Shown here: positions 36,172 through 46,431 of the stretch, piece by piece
Layout of the letters: each line of letters starts with the position of its first letter
Numbering within the stretch: position 1 is the stretch's first letter
Source of the DNA: Mesonia oceanica
GTDB taxonomy: Bacteria > Bacteroidota > Bacteroidia > Flavobacteriales > Flavobacteriaceae
Direction: 5' to 3'
Assembly: GCF_902499555.1 (NCBI RefSeq)
Contig: NZ_CABVMM010000010.1
Coordinates: forward strand, 1-64,000
DNA length: 64,000 nucleotides
Made by a program: the position numbers and the translations under genes
Notes under the pieces: generated by a model
Told to the model about the DNA's origin: nothing
The model's database searches: none
The model's input: the letters and a program-made list of their open reading frames with translations, nothing else

Positions 36172-37114
36172 TGATCTTCCACTTCTTTCGGTATGCATGA
36201 TTACCTATAATCATGAAAAGTTTATAAGAAAAGCTATCGAAGGGGTTCTTAGGCAAAAAACTAATTTTAAGATAGAATTAGTGATTTCTAATGATAATTC
36301 TACTGATCAGACTCATCAAGAAATCATTAGTGCGACTAAAGATATACCTTCCCATATAAAATTGGCCTATTATAATCAAGAAGAAAACTTAGGTATGGTG
36401 CCAAATTTTACTTTTAGTTTAGAGAGTTGTAAAGGTAAATATATAGCTTTATGTGAAGGAGATGATTATTGGACAGATCCATTAAAACTTCAAAAACAAA
36501 TAGATTTTTTAGAAAAGAACAAAGATTTTGTAGTATGCTGTCACAATGCTACCGTTATAGATGAAAATGAAAATATTATAAAACAAAAAAAACAGCCTAG
36601 GTTGAATGTTGATAGGATTTATTCATCTCAAGAATTAAAACAAGGAGCTTGGTTGTTAACACTTAGTATTGTTTTTAGAAATAATTCTGAAATAATAAAA
36701 ATTTTTTCTAATTCAGAATCTTTATTTAATTCTGACATGCTCTTATTTTCAATATTAGGTAAATATGGTAAAGGATATTATATGGAAGATATTCAACCTG
36801 CAATGTATAGGGAGCATAGTGGAGGGGTATGGAGCCCGAGAAAAAATGATAAATATTATATTCTATGGCATAGATATCAATTAGAAAAAGTACTTCAGCG
36901 TTTACACTATAAAGATAAAAATGTTTTTACTTTTTTTCAGAAAAGAATTACTGATATGAATCGTGAATTACACCGGAATTTATACTTATTAGATCAAAAA
37001 AAGAGAAAAGAGTTAAACAAAGATTATTTTAAATGGAATAAAATAGAGTTAGTTAGAATAAAATTTTTTTTAAAGAATAACTTGAATTATTTGAAATTAA
37101 AACTTTTTTCTTAA
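36161..37114 (+). CDS. family 2 glycosyltransferase
   Basis: 317 residues, GT-A fold: LSVCMITYNHEKFIRKAIEG at about 7-26, the EGDDYWTDPLKL DxD-type motif near 103-114, no membrane helix. Inverting GT2 enzymes add sugars from nucleotide donors. Overlaps the acetyltransferase by 11 bases. Acceptor and donor unknown. Confidence 0.9.
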   Translation: MKDNDLPLLSVCMITYNHEKFIRKAIEGVLRQKTNFKIELVISNDNSTDQTHQEIISATKDIPSHIKLAYYNQEENLGMVPNFTFSLESCKGKYIALCEGDDYWTDPLKLQKQIDFLEKNKDFVVCCHNATVIDENENIIKQKKQPRLNVDRIYSSQELKQGAWLLTLSIVFRNNSEIIKIFSNSESLFNSDMLLFSILGKYGKGYYMEDIQPAMYREHSGGVWSPRKNDKYYILWHRYQLEKVLQRLHYKDKNVFTFFQKRITDMNRELHRNLYLLDQKKRKELNKDYFKWNKIELVRIKFFLKNNLNYLKLKLFS

Positions 37115-37193
37115 AATAAATTATAATGTATTGATTTGCATTTGTTTGTAAGTTTAAATTTGAAAGGATGAAAATCTAAAATCTAGTGTTGTA

Positions 37194-38390
37194 TTGAAGA
37201 AAGCACTATTCATATCGAGAAGATTTGATTTAAAAGGAAGTTCAGCTCCTTCAAGGTATTTTTTGGATATAGTGAAACGTGTGGAGATGCTGGATTACGA
37301 AGTCACTTTTCTTAAACTTGATTTTGAAACATACAAGAAAAAAAAATCGATTTCTGTAGATTTTTCTAACAAGTTAATTATCCCTGGCCTTACCAAGATT
37401 TTTAAAATGTATTTCTCATTAAAATATATTTTTTTCTATAAGTGGATTTACAAATTTAAAAAGCGATCAAACTTTAAAAAACATATTGGTCCGATATCCA
37501 AAAGAGAAACTGATTTTTTGGCTCAAATACCTAAAGATAAATATGATGCTGTTTTTGTAGATTATTTTTATTTGGCTGAAGCATTACATTTTTTTTCCGG
37601 TACTAAAACTATTATTACTCACGATGTATGGCATCAACATTTTTCTGTGGGAAGAAGTGACTCTTATTTTGGTTCACTAACGGCAAAAGAAGAGAAGCGG
37701 CTTCTCGGTATGGCAAATCTAGTGATAGCAATAAGTAAACGTGATAAGAATATATTTAAGAATTTATCCTTATCTAATACCAATGTTATAGATTTATATC
37801 CGTTAATTAAAATTAAACAGGACATATCAAAACCCTTCATAGAGAATAGAATAAAATCTAATATAATTATTTTTACAGGATCTAATTATCGACCCAATGT
37901 ATATGGTTTAGAATGGTTCTTAGAACATGTATGGCCTCGCTTAGAACCGAAAGAAAATAATATCCAATTAAAGGTTTTGGGTAATGTTAAAAAATATATT
38001 GATCCTAAATTTTTAGAAATAGATGAAAATATTGAATTTTTAGGATATGTGGATGATTTATCTTTATTTTATAGTCAGGCTAAACTAGCTATTTCCCCAT
38101 TATTAGAAGGATCAGGTGTTAAAATAAAGAATATAGAAGCTATTGAATATGGTTTGCCTATTGTTTCCACTTCAGTCGGGGCACAAGGTTTAGAACATTT
38201 TACAAATAAAGGACTTTTCGTGGAAAATTCTTCAGAACTTTTTGCTAAAAGAATTTTGCATTTATTCTTAAACCCTCAATTTATAGAGGAAACCTTAAAC
38301 AAACTTAAAAATATTAGGAGTAAAACTATTCAAGAGCAAAAAGATTTGAGTGAACTTAAAAAACATATAGAAAAAAATGATAACAATTAA
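37194..38390 (+). CDS. family 4 glycosyltransferase
   Basis: 398 residues, starting at TTG (37194). GT-B fold: the C-terminal half contains NIIIFTGSNYRPNVYGLEW (about 222) and SPLLEGSGVKIKNIEAIEYGLPIVSTSVG (about 301-329), the donor-binding E-x(7)-E-like region of GT4. Upstream gap of 79 bases. It lacks the usual His-rich start, and the N-terminal half is lysine-rich. Confidence 0.87.
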   Translation: MKKALFISRRFDLKGSSAPSRYFLDIVKRVEMLDYEVTFLKLDFETYKKKKSISVDFSNKLIIPGLTKIFKMYFSLKYIFFYKWIYKFKKRSNFKKHIGPISKRETDFLAQIPKDKYDAVFVDYFYLAEALHFFSGTKTIITHDVWHQHFSVGRSDSYFGSLTAKEEKRLLGMANLVIAISKRDKNIFKNLSLSNTNVIDLYPLIKIKQDISKPFIENRIKSNIIIFTGSNYRPNVYGLEWFLEHVWPRLEPKENNIQLKVLGNVKKYIDPKFLEIDENIEFLGYVDDLSLFYSQAKLAISPLLEGSGVKIKNIEAIEYGLPIVSTSVGAQGLEHFTNKGLFVENSSELFAKRILHLFLNPQFIEETLNKLKNIRSKTIQEQKDLSELKKHIEKNDNN

Positions 38391-38467
38391 GCCGTATATA
38401 CTTATATCATTAATTATACTTAAGATTTGAATACGTTTTATTATGATATAATCGATAAGAAAAGCAA

Positions 38468-39190
38468 ATGGGATATAAAAGAAAAATTTTAAAACTTTTG
38501 CCAAAGGCAGTACAAGTAAATATTGAGGACTATGTGAGGAGAAAAAGAAATATTAGAAAATTTAAGCCTGATCAATATTTAAATCCCCAATTTCATTCTT
38601 CAATTGCAGCTTTAGATTATTATCAATGCATTTTTGTACATATACCTAAAAATGCAGGATTATCTGTATGTTATACTTTATTTGGAAATACCGGGGGGAG
38701 TCATAGAAAAATTAAAAGTTACAAAGATTTATTTGCTCCTAAAACATTCAAAAAGTATTTTAAGTTTACGTTCGTTAGGAATCCGTGGGATCGATTGGTT
38801 TCTACTTATTTTTTTTTAAAAAAAGGGGGGGTGACAGAGAAAGACCGTATTTGGGCAGAGAAGAACATTATGCATTATGAAAGTTTTGAAGATTTTGTGA
38901 AACAATGGCTCACTATAGAAAACATTCATAACTCATTACATTTTCAGCCACAATATAGTTTTATAGAAAATAAATTCGGGGAGATAGATATGGATTTTAT
39001 AGGTCGTTTTGAAAACCTTGATAACGATTTTATGTATGTTGCAAGTAAATTAGGAATCAATAGAAAATTAAAGAAAACTAATAAATCTATACGAAATAAA
39101 AATTATAAAAGCTATTATAGTCGAGAAACTAAAGAGATTGTAAATAAAGTATATCAAAAAGATATTTGTTTATTTAAATATACATTTTAA
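38468..39190 (+). CDS. sulfotransferase family protein
   Basis: 240 residues, Sulfotransfer_2-like. 5'-PSB loop FVHIPKNAGLSV near 57-68; 3'-PB motif FVRNPWDRLVSTY near 102-114. Predicted to transfer sulfate from PAPS to a carbohydrate. The basic N-terminus (MGYKRKILKLLPK) is amphipathic. Start is an ATG at 38468. Confidence 0.82.
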   Translation: MGYKRKILKLLPKAVQVNIEDYVRRKRNIRKFKPDQYLNPQFHSSIAALDYYQCIFVHIPKNAGLSVCYTLFGNTGGSHRKIKSYKDLFAPKTFKKYFKFTFVRNPWDRLVSTYFFLKKGGVTEKDRIWAEKNIMHYESFEDFVKQWLTIENIHNSLHFQPQYSFIENKFGEIDMDFIGRFENLDNDFMYVASKLGINRKLKKTNKSIRNKNYKSYYSRETKEIVNKVYQKDICLFKYTF

Positions 39191-39193
39191 TTG

Positions 39194-40111
39194 ATGAAAT
39201 CAATTCTGCTTATCATACCTTATTTTGGAAAATGGCCGATATGGTTTGAAGCTCATTTAATATCAATAAAGTATAATCCAAGTATCAACTGGTTATGTCC
39301 TACTGATTGTAAGATTCCGGAAGAACATCCTGAAAACATAAAATTTCTAAAAACAAATTTAGAAAATTTAAATAAACATGTAAATGAGGTTGTTGATTGC
39401 GAAGTTCCATTGACTCCAAGAAAATTTTGCGATTTAAAACCTGCCTATGCCCATATTTTTTCAGAGGAAGTTGAAGTTTATGATTTTTGGGGTTTTTGTG
39501 ATTTGGATATCATTTGGGGAGATATTCGAAAATTTATCACTCCACAACTATTAGAAAATTATGATATTATTTCCTCTCGAAAGGAGGCTATATCGGGTCA
39601 TTTTAATTTGTTTAGAAATTCAGAAAAATTAAACAAATTATACCGTGAAATACCCAATTATAAAAAACTTTTTGAACATCCTAAATTTCAATGGACAGAT
39701 GAAAAAATATTGACAGAATTTTTAAAAAATAAATCTTTTAAAAAAGGTCAGGATGTTAAAGTTTATTGGGCTAAAATATTATTAAATAGCGATAGTAAAG
39801 GTAGAGCTCATCAAGAATATGAGTTTGATAAATGGATATGGGAAGAGGGTAAGGTAAAAGACGCTATAACTAAAAAAGAAGTTATGTACTTACATTTTAT
39901 CAATTGGAAACGTACAATGAAGTATTCTGAAATAGCCTACAAAGATGATGCTGAAAAGTTTTATATTTCTTTTAATGGGATGCACTATAAAAGGCATAGT
40001 TTGTTTAAAAAACTACAACGAACATTTATTAATATTTTAAATGGTTATTATGTAAAAGAAAGAAGGAGGAAGAGAAAGGTATGGTTAAAAAAAATTAAAA
40101 GGAAACTATAA
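39194..40111 (+). CDS. DUF6625-type glycosyltransferase-like protein
   Basis: 305 residues from the ATG at 39194. SILLIIPYFGKWPIWFEAHL at the start and FWGFCDLDIIWGD near 97-109 (a DxD-like metal site) match the DUF6625 pattern as I recall it, a GT-A-like family in capsule and O-antigen loci. Probably a transferase; donor unknown. Start codon 3 bases after the stop of the sulfotransferase. Confidence 0.7.
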   Translation: MKSILLIIPYFGKWPIWFEAHLISIKYNPSINWLCPTDCKIPEEHPENIKFLKTNLENLNKHVNEVVDCEVPLTPRKFCDLKPAYAHIFSEEVEVYDFWGFCDLDIIWGDIRKFITPQLLENYDIISSRKEAISGHFNLFRNSEKLNKLYREIPNYKKLFEHPKFQWTDEKILTEFLKNKSFKKGQDVKVYWAKILLNSDSKGRAHQEYEFDKWIWEEGKVKDAITKKEVMYLHFINWKRTMKYSEIAYKDDAEKFYISFNGMHYKRHSLFKKLQRTFINILNGYYVKERRRKRKVWLKKIKRKL

Positions 40112-40114
40112 GAT

Positions 40115-41131
40115 ATGTTTGGTATACTAAGAACAATATTAGCCATAAATGTAATTCTATTACATATTTTTAATATTCCAACATTAGGAAATTATTCTGT
40201 TACTTTTTTCTTTATGCTTTCCGGTTTTTTAATGACCTTAGTGGTCAATGAAAAATATGGTTATAGTATAAAGGGATTTAAAGTTTTTTGGATCAATCGT
40301 ATTCTTAGGCTATTTCCGATTTATTGGATAGTAGGTTTTATAACTATAATAGTACTTTTTATTGTCCCTGCTTACTTACCTAAACATCCGGCTATGTTTT
40401 TTCCTAATTCACTTAGTGATTGGGTTTTTAATGTAACTATGATTTTTCCTAATATTGTTCCTCATCGTATAACCCCACGTTTAATCCCTCCCTCTTGGGC
40501 TATAACCAATGAATTAGTCTATTATCTATTAATCTCATTAGGTATTTCTAAAAATAAAAGAATAACAATTTTTTGGTTCTTTGCAAGTGTAGCTTACTAT
40601 ATCTTTACATATTTATTTTACGATCTTGCTACATTTAGATATAGTGCTATCCCTGCTGCTTCACTTGCTTTTTCTATTGGGGCATTAATGTATTGGTATA
40701 AAGAAAAATTTAACTTATTTACCAAACCAAAAAAAATAATAATTGTTTTTTTAGTAACTTCTTTTTATATAAATGGATTTTTTAGTAGTGATATTCAGAA
40801 ATTTTTAATTAAAGATATTTCAATTTATATAAATTTAATTTTAGCATTTTTATTAATAACAATTTTATTTAATTTAAATACTTCTAAAAAAATAAGAAAA
40901 GTTGATAATTACATAGGGATGTACTCTTATCCGTTTTATATTAGTCATTATTTAGTGGCTCTTATTTATATTTTCTCCATAGGTTATGGGGGAATTAATA
41001 ATAGTTTTAAGTTGACCAGTGCAGCATTACCATTTTATTTTTTACTTCTTATAATCTTTACATTTCTATTAATTCATTTTATAGATTATCCAATAGAAGC
41101 CTATAGATCTCATATAAAGAAAAAAGCTTAA
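40115..41131 (+). CDS. acyltransferase family 3 membrane protein (OafA/NodX-like)
   Basis: 338 residues with about ten membrane helices. LHIFNIPTLGNYSVTFFFMLSGFLM at about 15-40 contains the conserved His and GFL of acyltransferase-3, followed by FWINRILRLFPIYW. The family O-acetylates exported polysaccharides from the cytoplasmic side. Second acylation activity in the window, unrelated to the MBOATs. Confidence 0.92.
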   Translation: MFGILRTILAINVILLHIFNIPTLGNYSVTFFFMLSGFLMTLVVNEKYGYSIKGFKVFWINRILRLFPIYWIVGFITIIVLFIVPAYLPKHPAMFFPNSLSDWVFNVTMIFPNIVPHRITPRLIPPSWAITNELVYYLLISLGISKNKRITIFWFFASVAYYIFTYLFYDLATFRYSAIPAASLAFSIGALMYWYKEKFNLFTKPKKIIIVFLVTSFYINGFFSSDIQKFLIKDISIYINLILAFLLITILFNLNTSKKIRKVDNYIGMYSYPFYISHYLVALIYIFSIGYGGINNSFKLTSAALPFYFLLLIIFTFLLIHFIDYPIEAYRSHIKKKA

Positions 41132-41133
41132 TT

Positions 41134-41949
41134 ATGATTTTTTTTATTCATATTCCCAAAACAGCGGGGACCACATTTTATGAGATTGTAAAAAAAAATC
41201 ATGATTTTTTTTTAAAACCTAAAGCTGAATTTTTATCCAAAGAAAAATACTTGATTGAAAAACTAAGTAGTAATAAAAGTATTGCAATCCGTTTGCCAGG
41301 AGGATATGAAACAGCTCCTGAGCTGCTAAATAATATTGTGAAAAATATAAATGGTTGTGATACTTCAAAAATTGATTTTATAGGTGGTCATGTAGGTTAT
41401 GGTGTTCATAGGCTAATAAATGAGAAAGTAGATTATATTTCATTTTTGAGAGAACCGAAGAAAAGACTTATTTCAGACTTTAATGAACATCATAAAAACG
41501 GGCGTTTTTTTTATAAAAAATTACAGAATTCAAATTTTGATTTTAATATTTATTTGGAATTACTTTTAGAGACTGGTTTAGATAATTTATTAACTCGGCA
41601 GCTAGCAGGTCCTCATGACTTTTTTTTACAGAAAAAAATGAAAGTTTCTCCTGATATTTTCAATAAAGCTTTAAGTAATAGTGAGAAAATAATTTTTTTG
41701 GATATGGAGAAATTTGACGAGTCATTATTCTTTTTCAATAAAAAATTTAATTGGAAGAATACTAGTTATATTAAAAAAAATGTTTCTACAAAGAAAAATG
41801 AAAAACATAATTATGATAAAAAATTGCTGAATGAGATTATTAAATACGATTTAAGACTTTATGATAAAATTCAACAAAAAGTAGTAAATAATTCTGATTT
41901 AAATTTTTTACAGAAAATTAAATTGCAGATAGATAATTTTTTGAGATAA
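41134..41949 (+). CDS. sulfotransferase family protein
   Basis: 271 residues. IHIPKTAGTTFYEIV at about 4-18 forms the 5'-phosphosulfate loop; ISFLREPKKRLISDF near 104-118 is the 3'-phosphate site. Related in pattern to the family 2 heparan-type sulfotransferases. One-base overlap (TAATG) with the next gene. Confidence 0.82.
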   Translation: MIFFIHIPKTAGTTFYEIVKKNHDFFLKPKAEFLSKEKYLIEKLSSNKSIAIRLPGGYETAPELLNNIVKNINGCDTSKIDFIGGHVGYGVHRLINEKVDYISFLREPKKRLISDFNEHHKNGRFFYKKLQNSNFDFNIYLELLLETGLDNLLTRQLAGPHDFFLQKKMKVSPDIFNKALSNSEKIIFLDMEKFDESLFFFNKKFNWKNTSYIKKNVSTKKNEKHNYDKKLLNEIIKYDLRLYDKIQQKVVNNSDLNFLQKIKLQIDNFLR

Positions 41950-43082
41950 TGAAAATTTCCTTATTGCACCCTTTTTCAGCAGAAGCTATCGGTATAAAAG
42001 AGTCTGACTTATATTATTCCCATAGTAAATCTCAAGAACTAGCTTTACAAAAACTTCAAAATGATGGATATAATATATATATCGATTATTTCACTCAAAG
42101 ATATTTTCCATACAAAAAAAAGATTAAAAATTTAACCAAAAGGTTTTGGCCGGTTACTTATCCGTTAATAAAAAAAGGAGCTTGGCGAAAACAATATTCA
42201 AAATTTCATGAAATAGCTCCAGTAAGTGATGTCACGATAATTAATATGTCTGGTCATGGTAGTGGTTATACTTTTGCGTATGCAAAGAAACTTAAGGCTA
42301 AGTCTAAGCCCTATGTTGCGATGATAGGAGGTGTAAATATGTCTTTGAAAGGAGTGGCGTTAGAGTACTATAAAAATGCAAATCATATTTTAGTTCATAC
42401 CTTATCACAAAAAAAACAATTACAAAAAGATAGCGAATTTGCAAAGCTTGATATTAGGGTATTGCCCCTTGGTATTGACACTTCTCTATTTAAGGCTAAG
42501 TTGACTTCTGACACGAATTCAGGTCAACTTTATCAACTTTTATATGTAGGCAGGATTTCTAGATTGAAGCGTATTGAAATTGCTATAGAAACAGTTTGTT
42601 TTTTAAAGGACAGAGGTTTAAATGTACAGCTTGATATTATAGGTTTTAATAGTGATACCAATTATAAGTTAGAATTAATAGAAATAATTCATAGCTTAGA
42701 AATAGAAAAGAACGTTAATTTTCTAGGATCTAAAAAGCAAAAAGATTTGGTCGAGCACTATCAACAAGCAGATTTGTTGTTATTGCCTAGTGAACACGAA
42801 TCTTTTGGAATGGTGATGGTTGAAGCTATGGCTTGTGGTACAGGAGTTATTGCAATTAAAGGTTCAGTTGGCCCTGAAGAAGTTATTTGTAATGGAGAGA
42901 ATGGATATGTTTGTAAAAAAGAATGTTACGCTCAAAAAATATTTGATTTAATTCAAAATGTTTCAGAATTAAAATCTATGAAAGAAAAAGCAGCTGAAAC
43001 TGCAAAAAAATATTATAGTATTGAGGCTACCTATAAAGTTTTAAAGAAATCTGTGGAAGATGCCTTAAAGCAAAAGCAATAA
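41949..43082 (+). CDS. family 4 glycosyltransferase
   Basis: 377 residues, GT-B. C-terminal donor domain with LLYVGRISRLKRIEIAIE near 196 and LPSEHESFGMVMVEAMACGTGVIA (about 279-302). Start overlaps the previous stop (TAATG), indicating tight coupling. Sugar specificity not readable. Confidence 0.92.
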   Translation: MKISLLHPFSAEAIGIKESDLYYSHSKSQELALQKLQNDGYNIYIDYFTQRYFPYKKKIKNLTKRFWPVTYPLIKKGAWRKQYSKFHEIAPVSDVTIINMSGHGSGYTFAYAKKLKAKSKPYVAMIGGVNMSLKGVALEYYKNANHILVHTLSQKKQLQKDSEFAKLDIRVLPLGIDTSLFKAKLTSDTNSGQLYQLLYVGRISRLKRIEIAIETVCFLKDRGLNVQLDIIGFNSDTNYKLELIEIIHSLEIEKNVNFLGSKKQKDLVEHYQQADLLLLPSEHESFGMVMVEAMACGTGVIAIKGSVGPEEVICNGENGYVCKKECYAQKIFDLIQNVSELKSMKEKAAETAKKYYSIEATYKVLKKSVEDALKQKQ

Positions 43083-43090
43083 GCAGTTCT

Positions 43091-44212
43091 ATGGCTAAAT
43101 TTAAAATCATTATCTATACACCACAAGAACTTAATCATTCTTCTTATATACAAACCGGTTTATTTGAGTTGGAAGCCGATGGGATTATTGAAGTTAAGGT
43201 AGTACTAACTACTCAAAGAAGATTAGGAAGGTATGCTATTGAGAATAATCTTTTAAATGTTGATAATAGGCCCCATCCTAAAACTTCCTTCTATAAATTA
43301 ATCAATCTGGATAGTAAAGAAAAATTATTTTTTGCAACTGATTTATATGATTTTGCTAACCAGTTTTCAAAAGAAGCTATAGAAAAATGTGATTTTATCT
43401 TTAAAAGAAGTTTTGAGTCTAAGTATGTGGAAAAATTACCTCGAAATCTCCAACATAAAATATATCCGTTAGGTTTATGTTTTGGGGTACGTTCAATCCA
43501 TCAAAACTCTCAGCTTTCTTTTTTATTAGGACTTTTTGGGAGTAATTTGAAAATTAATACTAAGTTAGATCGCTCGATTGGAAAAAGATGGATACATACT
43601 TGGTATGCTCAACAAAACCATTGGAAGTTTATCAAGACCGGAAGGGAACTTAAGCGTTTTAAAGATTTCCAAAAATCGAATGAGTCTATTATCTTATTTC
43701 AAACGCGTTGTTTTAAAGAAAACCAACAAGATGTAATTAATATACACGAACAACGCTATTATATTATTAAGTTATTAAAAAAAGAATTCCCAGAACATTT
43801 TCGTGGAGGATTTATCAAATCTAAATTCTTTAATGAAAAATATAGCGATGCTTTATCTAATGTGCCAAGTGATCCAGAAGAATATTTAGATGTTTTAAAG
43901 TCAGCAAAAATTGTAATTTATACAAGAGGCTTAGCAAATTCACCGGCTTGGAAAATGGCAGAATATTTATCTCAGGGAAAAATTATTATTGCCGAACCTT
44001 TATCTACAGAACTTCCTACGCCTTTGGAACATGGAAAACATCTTTTATATTTTCATTCAGATAAAGAGTTAATTGCCAATATAAAACTTGTTTTAGCGGA
44101 TGATTACTTAGGAGATAGATTATCTGCTAATGCAAGGAAATATTTTGAAGAGCATGTATCCCCTGAGAAAAATGTAAAGCGTATATTGGAATTGATGAAC
44201 AGATCACTATAA
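43091..44212 (+). CDS. glycosyltransferase-like protein (GT1/GT4-type C-terminal domain)
   Basis: 373 residues without membrane helices. The N-terminal half (MAKFKIIIYTPQELNHSSYI) and the C-terminal segment GLANSPAWKMAEYLSQGKIIIAEPLS (about 278-303) have the shape of a GT-B donor-binding domain with a glycogen-phosphorylase-like fold. The usual E-x7-E is weak. Likely a glycosyltransferase; the family call is tentative. Confidence 0.65.
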   Translation: MAKFKIIIYTPQELNHSSYIQTGLFELEADGIIEVKVVLTTQRRLGRYAIENNLLNVDNRPHPKTSFYKLINLDSKEKLFFATDLYDFANQFSKEAIEKCDFIFKRSFESKYVEKLPRNLQHKIYPLGLCFGVRSIHQNSQLSFLLGLFGSNLKINTKLDRSIGKRWIHTWYAQQNHWKFIKTGRELKRFKDFQKSNESIILFQTRCFKENQQDVINIHEQRYYIIKLLKKEFPEHFRGGFIKSKFFNEKYSDALSNVPSDPEEYLDVLKSAKIVIYTRGLANSPAWKMAEYLSQGKIIIAEPLSTELPTPLEHGKHLLYFHSDKELIANIKLVLADDYLGDRLSANARKYFEEHVSPEKNVKRILELMNRSL

Positions 44213-44224
44213 TTAATTAAAACC

Positions 44225-45259
44225 TTGAAAAAAAATATTATCCATCATCGCTCACCCCATCATTCAGGTTATTCCGGCTATGCATGTTTAATTGATTTTA
44301 TGGGGGATGTACAAGTTATTCAGGGTAAACCACAAATTCCCTATAAATTGGCTAAATGCTTAGGTGAACTTTCCAGTCAAAAAGCAGGCATATATAATTC
44401 TCAAAGTGTACAGAAAGAGATAGAGTTACTGAAAAATATTAATCAATTTTCTAAAGAAAACCCAACTATCATTCATTATTTAAATGGAGAACGTGATATT
44501 CGATATTTAATTAAATATAAAATAGGTGGAGAACAGCTTAAGTTTTGTGCTAGCTTCCACAAGCCCCCGGAAGTGCTAGAAAAAACAATTCAAAATACAA
44601 CTTATCTAAAGAAATTAAATGGGGCAATTTGTGTGGGTAGGAACCAAGTTGACTTTATTAAAGAATGGTTAAAATTGAAACATGTGGAATATATTCCTCA
44701 TGGCGTAGATACAGCTTTTTTTGAGCCCTTAAAAGAAAAACCTCATTCAAAAAAAATATTGTTTGTAGGACAACATTTAAGGGATTTTGAAATGCTTAAT
44801 AATACTATGCCGACTATACTTGCAGAGAACAAAGAAGCTTCCCTTGATATTATTTTAAAAAAAGAATTTAAACATAAAGTAAATATCAAATCAACTAAGG
44901 TTAGCATTCATAGCGGTATTGATGATTTTACGCTTAAGAAATTTTATCAGAAAGCTAGTTTTTTGTATTTACCTATGTTAGACAGTACAGCTTGTAATTC
45001 TATATTAGAAGGAATAGCATGTGGTTTACCCATTATTACTTCAGATGTAGGAGGAAATAGAACCTATTTAGAAGGGACTGGCAATTTTTTGATACCTAAA
45101 GAAAACTCACAAAAATTCATAGCTACGGCCCTTCATTTGTTAAGTAATCCGGCAATGTGTGAAGCTATAGGAAAGCAATCTAGAGCATTAAGCTTGAATT
45201 ATGATTGGAATAAAATAGCCGAAAAAATAGAAAGTTTTTATAAAAGCTTATTTTCCTAA
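44225..45259 (+). CDS. family 4 glycosyltransferase
   Basis: 344 residues, starting at TTG (44225). KKILFVGQHLRDFEML near 178 and MLDSTACNSILEGIACGLPIITSDVGGNR (about 250-278) are the GT-B donor-site elements. The extreme N-terminus KKNIIHHRSPHHSGYSGY is His-rich. Coupled to the next gene through TAATG. Confidence 0.88.
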   Translation: MKKNIIHHRSPHHSGYSGYACLIDFMGDVQVIQGKPQIPYKLAKCLGELSSQKAGIYNSQSVQKEIELLKNINQFSKENPTIIHYLNGERDIRYLIKYKIGGEQLKFCASFHKPPEVLEKTIQNTTYLKKLNGAICVGRNQVDFIKEWLKLKHVEYIPHGVDTAFFEPLKEKPHSKKILFVGQHLRDFEMLNNTMPTILAENKEASLDIILKKEFKHKVNIKSTKVSIHSGIDDFTLKKFYQKASFLYLPMLDSTACNSILEGIACGLPIITSDVGGNRTYLEGTGNFLIPKENSQKFIATALHLLSNPAMCEAIGKQSRALSLNYDWNKIAEKIESFYKSLFS

Positions 45260-46431
45260 TGCAAAAAAAGTTAAAAATAGTCATTTTTGATGGAAGTTTT
45301 CAAACTACTACGTTTATTCGCCGATTGATAAAAGGCTTAGTGAGTCAGGGACATCAAGTGTATGTGTTAGGTTTTAACCTTTACAATCCTAGTCCGGTAG
45401 AGAGTGTTCATTATGAATCTTTAGGAAGTAATCAAGATAAATTAGAATTACTTACTAAAAGTTTAGCTTTACAAGGCTTGGGAGCCCTCAAAAATCTTTT
45501 CAATTTTGATAAAAAAAAGCTACAGGCTAAAAATTTAGCAAAAGTATTAAAGAAAATTAATCCTGATGTGATTCATGCGCAATGGAATTCAGTTTTACCT
45601 TGGTTAGAACCCTATTTAGAACATAAAACTTATCCTATAATCTTAAGCCAAAGAGGATATCATACTAATATTCGACCTTTTATTAATACAAAAAATTATG
45701 CCTATCTCCAGAGAATTTATCCAAAACTAAGTGGCTTACATTCGGTTTCTGAGGCGATTTCTGAAAACGGAAAAAAAGTCGGAGAAGCTTTTACTAGAAT
45801 TGATAAAGTAGTCCATACCGGATTGGATTTGAAAAAATTTCCTGTCCTAACTTCTTATCGAAAAAAAAATCGTTTGGAACTTATTTCGGTAGGGAGAGCA
45901 CATTGGATCAAAGATTATTCAATGGCTATTCGAGCCTGTGCTATTTTAAAAAAAGAAAATATTAATTTTCACTATATAATTGTTGGAGCTGCTGGAAATG
46001 AGGAACTAATTTATTTAATTAATTTTTTTAGATTAAATTCGTTTATAAGCCTTACAGAAAAACTACCTTTTGAGGAAGTACAAAAAAAAGTTTTTAGTGC
46101 TTCTCTTTCGTTAATTACCAGTATTAAGGAGGGCATCCCCAATGTCGCTGTAGAAGCTATGGCATTGGGAACACCTGTGATAAGTACCGATTGTGGAGGG
46201 ATGGAAGAATTGATTACCCATCAACAAGAAGGATGGATTATTCCTCGACGGAATCCTCAAGCACTGGCAGATCAAATACAAGCCTTCGTAAGGTTATCCG
46301 AGTCAGAAATTGAACAAATTCGGCAAGCTGCTCGTCAAAAAGTGGAACGTGAATTTAATGAAGAACAAATGGTAGTCGGCATGGAACAACTGTATAAAAA
46401 AGTATTAAATGCTTATAAACAGTATACTTAA
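45259..46431 (+). CDS. family 4 glycosyltransferase
   Basis: 390 residues. LKIVIFDGSFQTTTFIRRLI at the start, LISVGRAHWIKDYSMAI near 211 and SIKEGIPNVAVEAMALGTPVISTDCGG (about 291-317) with E-x7-E. Typical GT-B retaining transferase. It ends the uninterrupted gene run that began at wzm. Confidence 0.92.
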   Translation: MQKKLKIVIFDGSFQTTTFIRRLIKGLVSQGHQVYVLGFNLYNPSPVESVHYESLGSNQDKLELLTKSLALQGLGALKNLFNFDKKKLQAKNLAKVLKKINPDVIHAQWNSVLPWLEPYLEHKTYPIILSQRGYHTNIRPFINTKNYAYLQRIYPKLSGLHSVSEAISENGKKVGEAFTRIDKVVHTGLDLKKFPVLTSYRKKNRLELISVGRAHWIKDYSMAIRACAILKKENINFHYIIVGAAGNEELIYLINFFRLNSFISLTEKLPFEEVQKKVFSASLSLITSIKEGIPNVAVEAMALGTPVISTDCGGMEELITHQQEGWIIPRRNPQALADQIQAFVRLSESEIEQIRQAARQKVEREFNEEQMVVGMEQLYKKVLNAYKQYT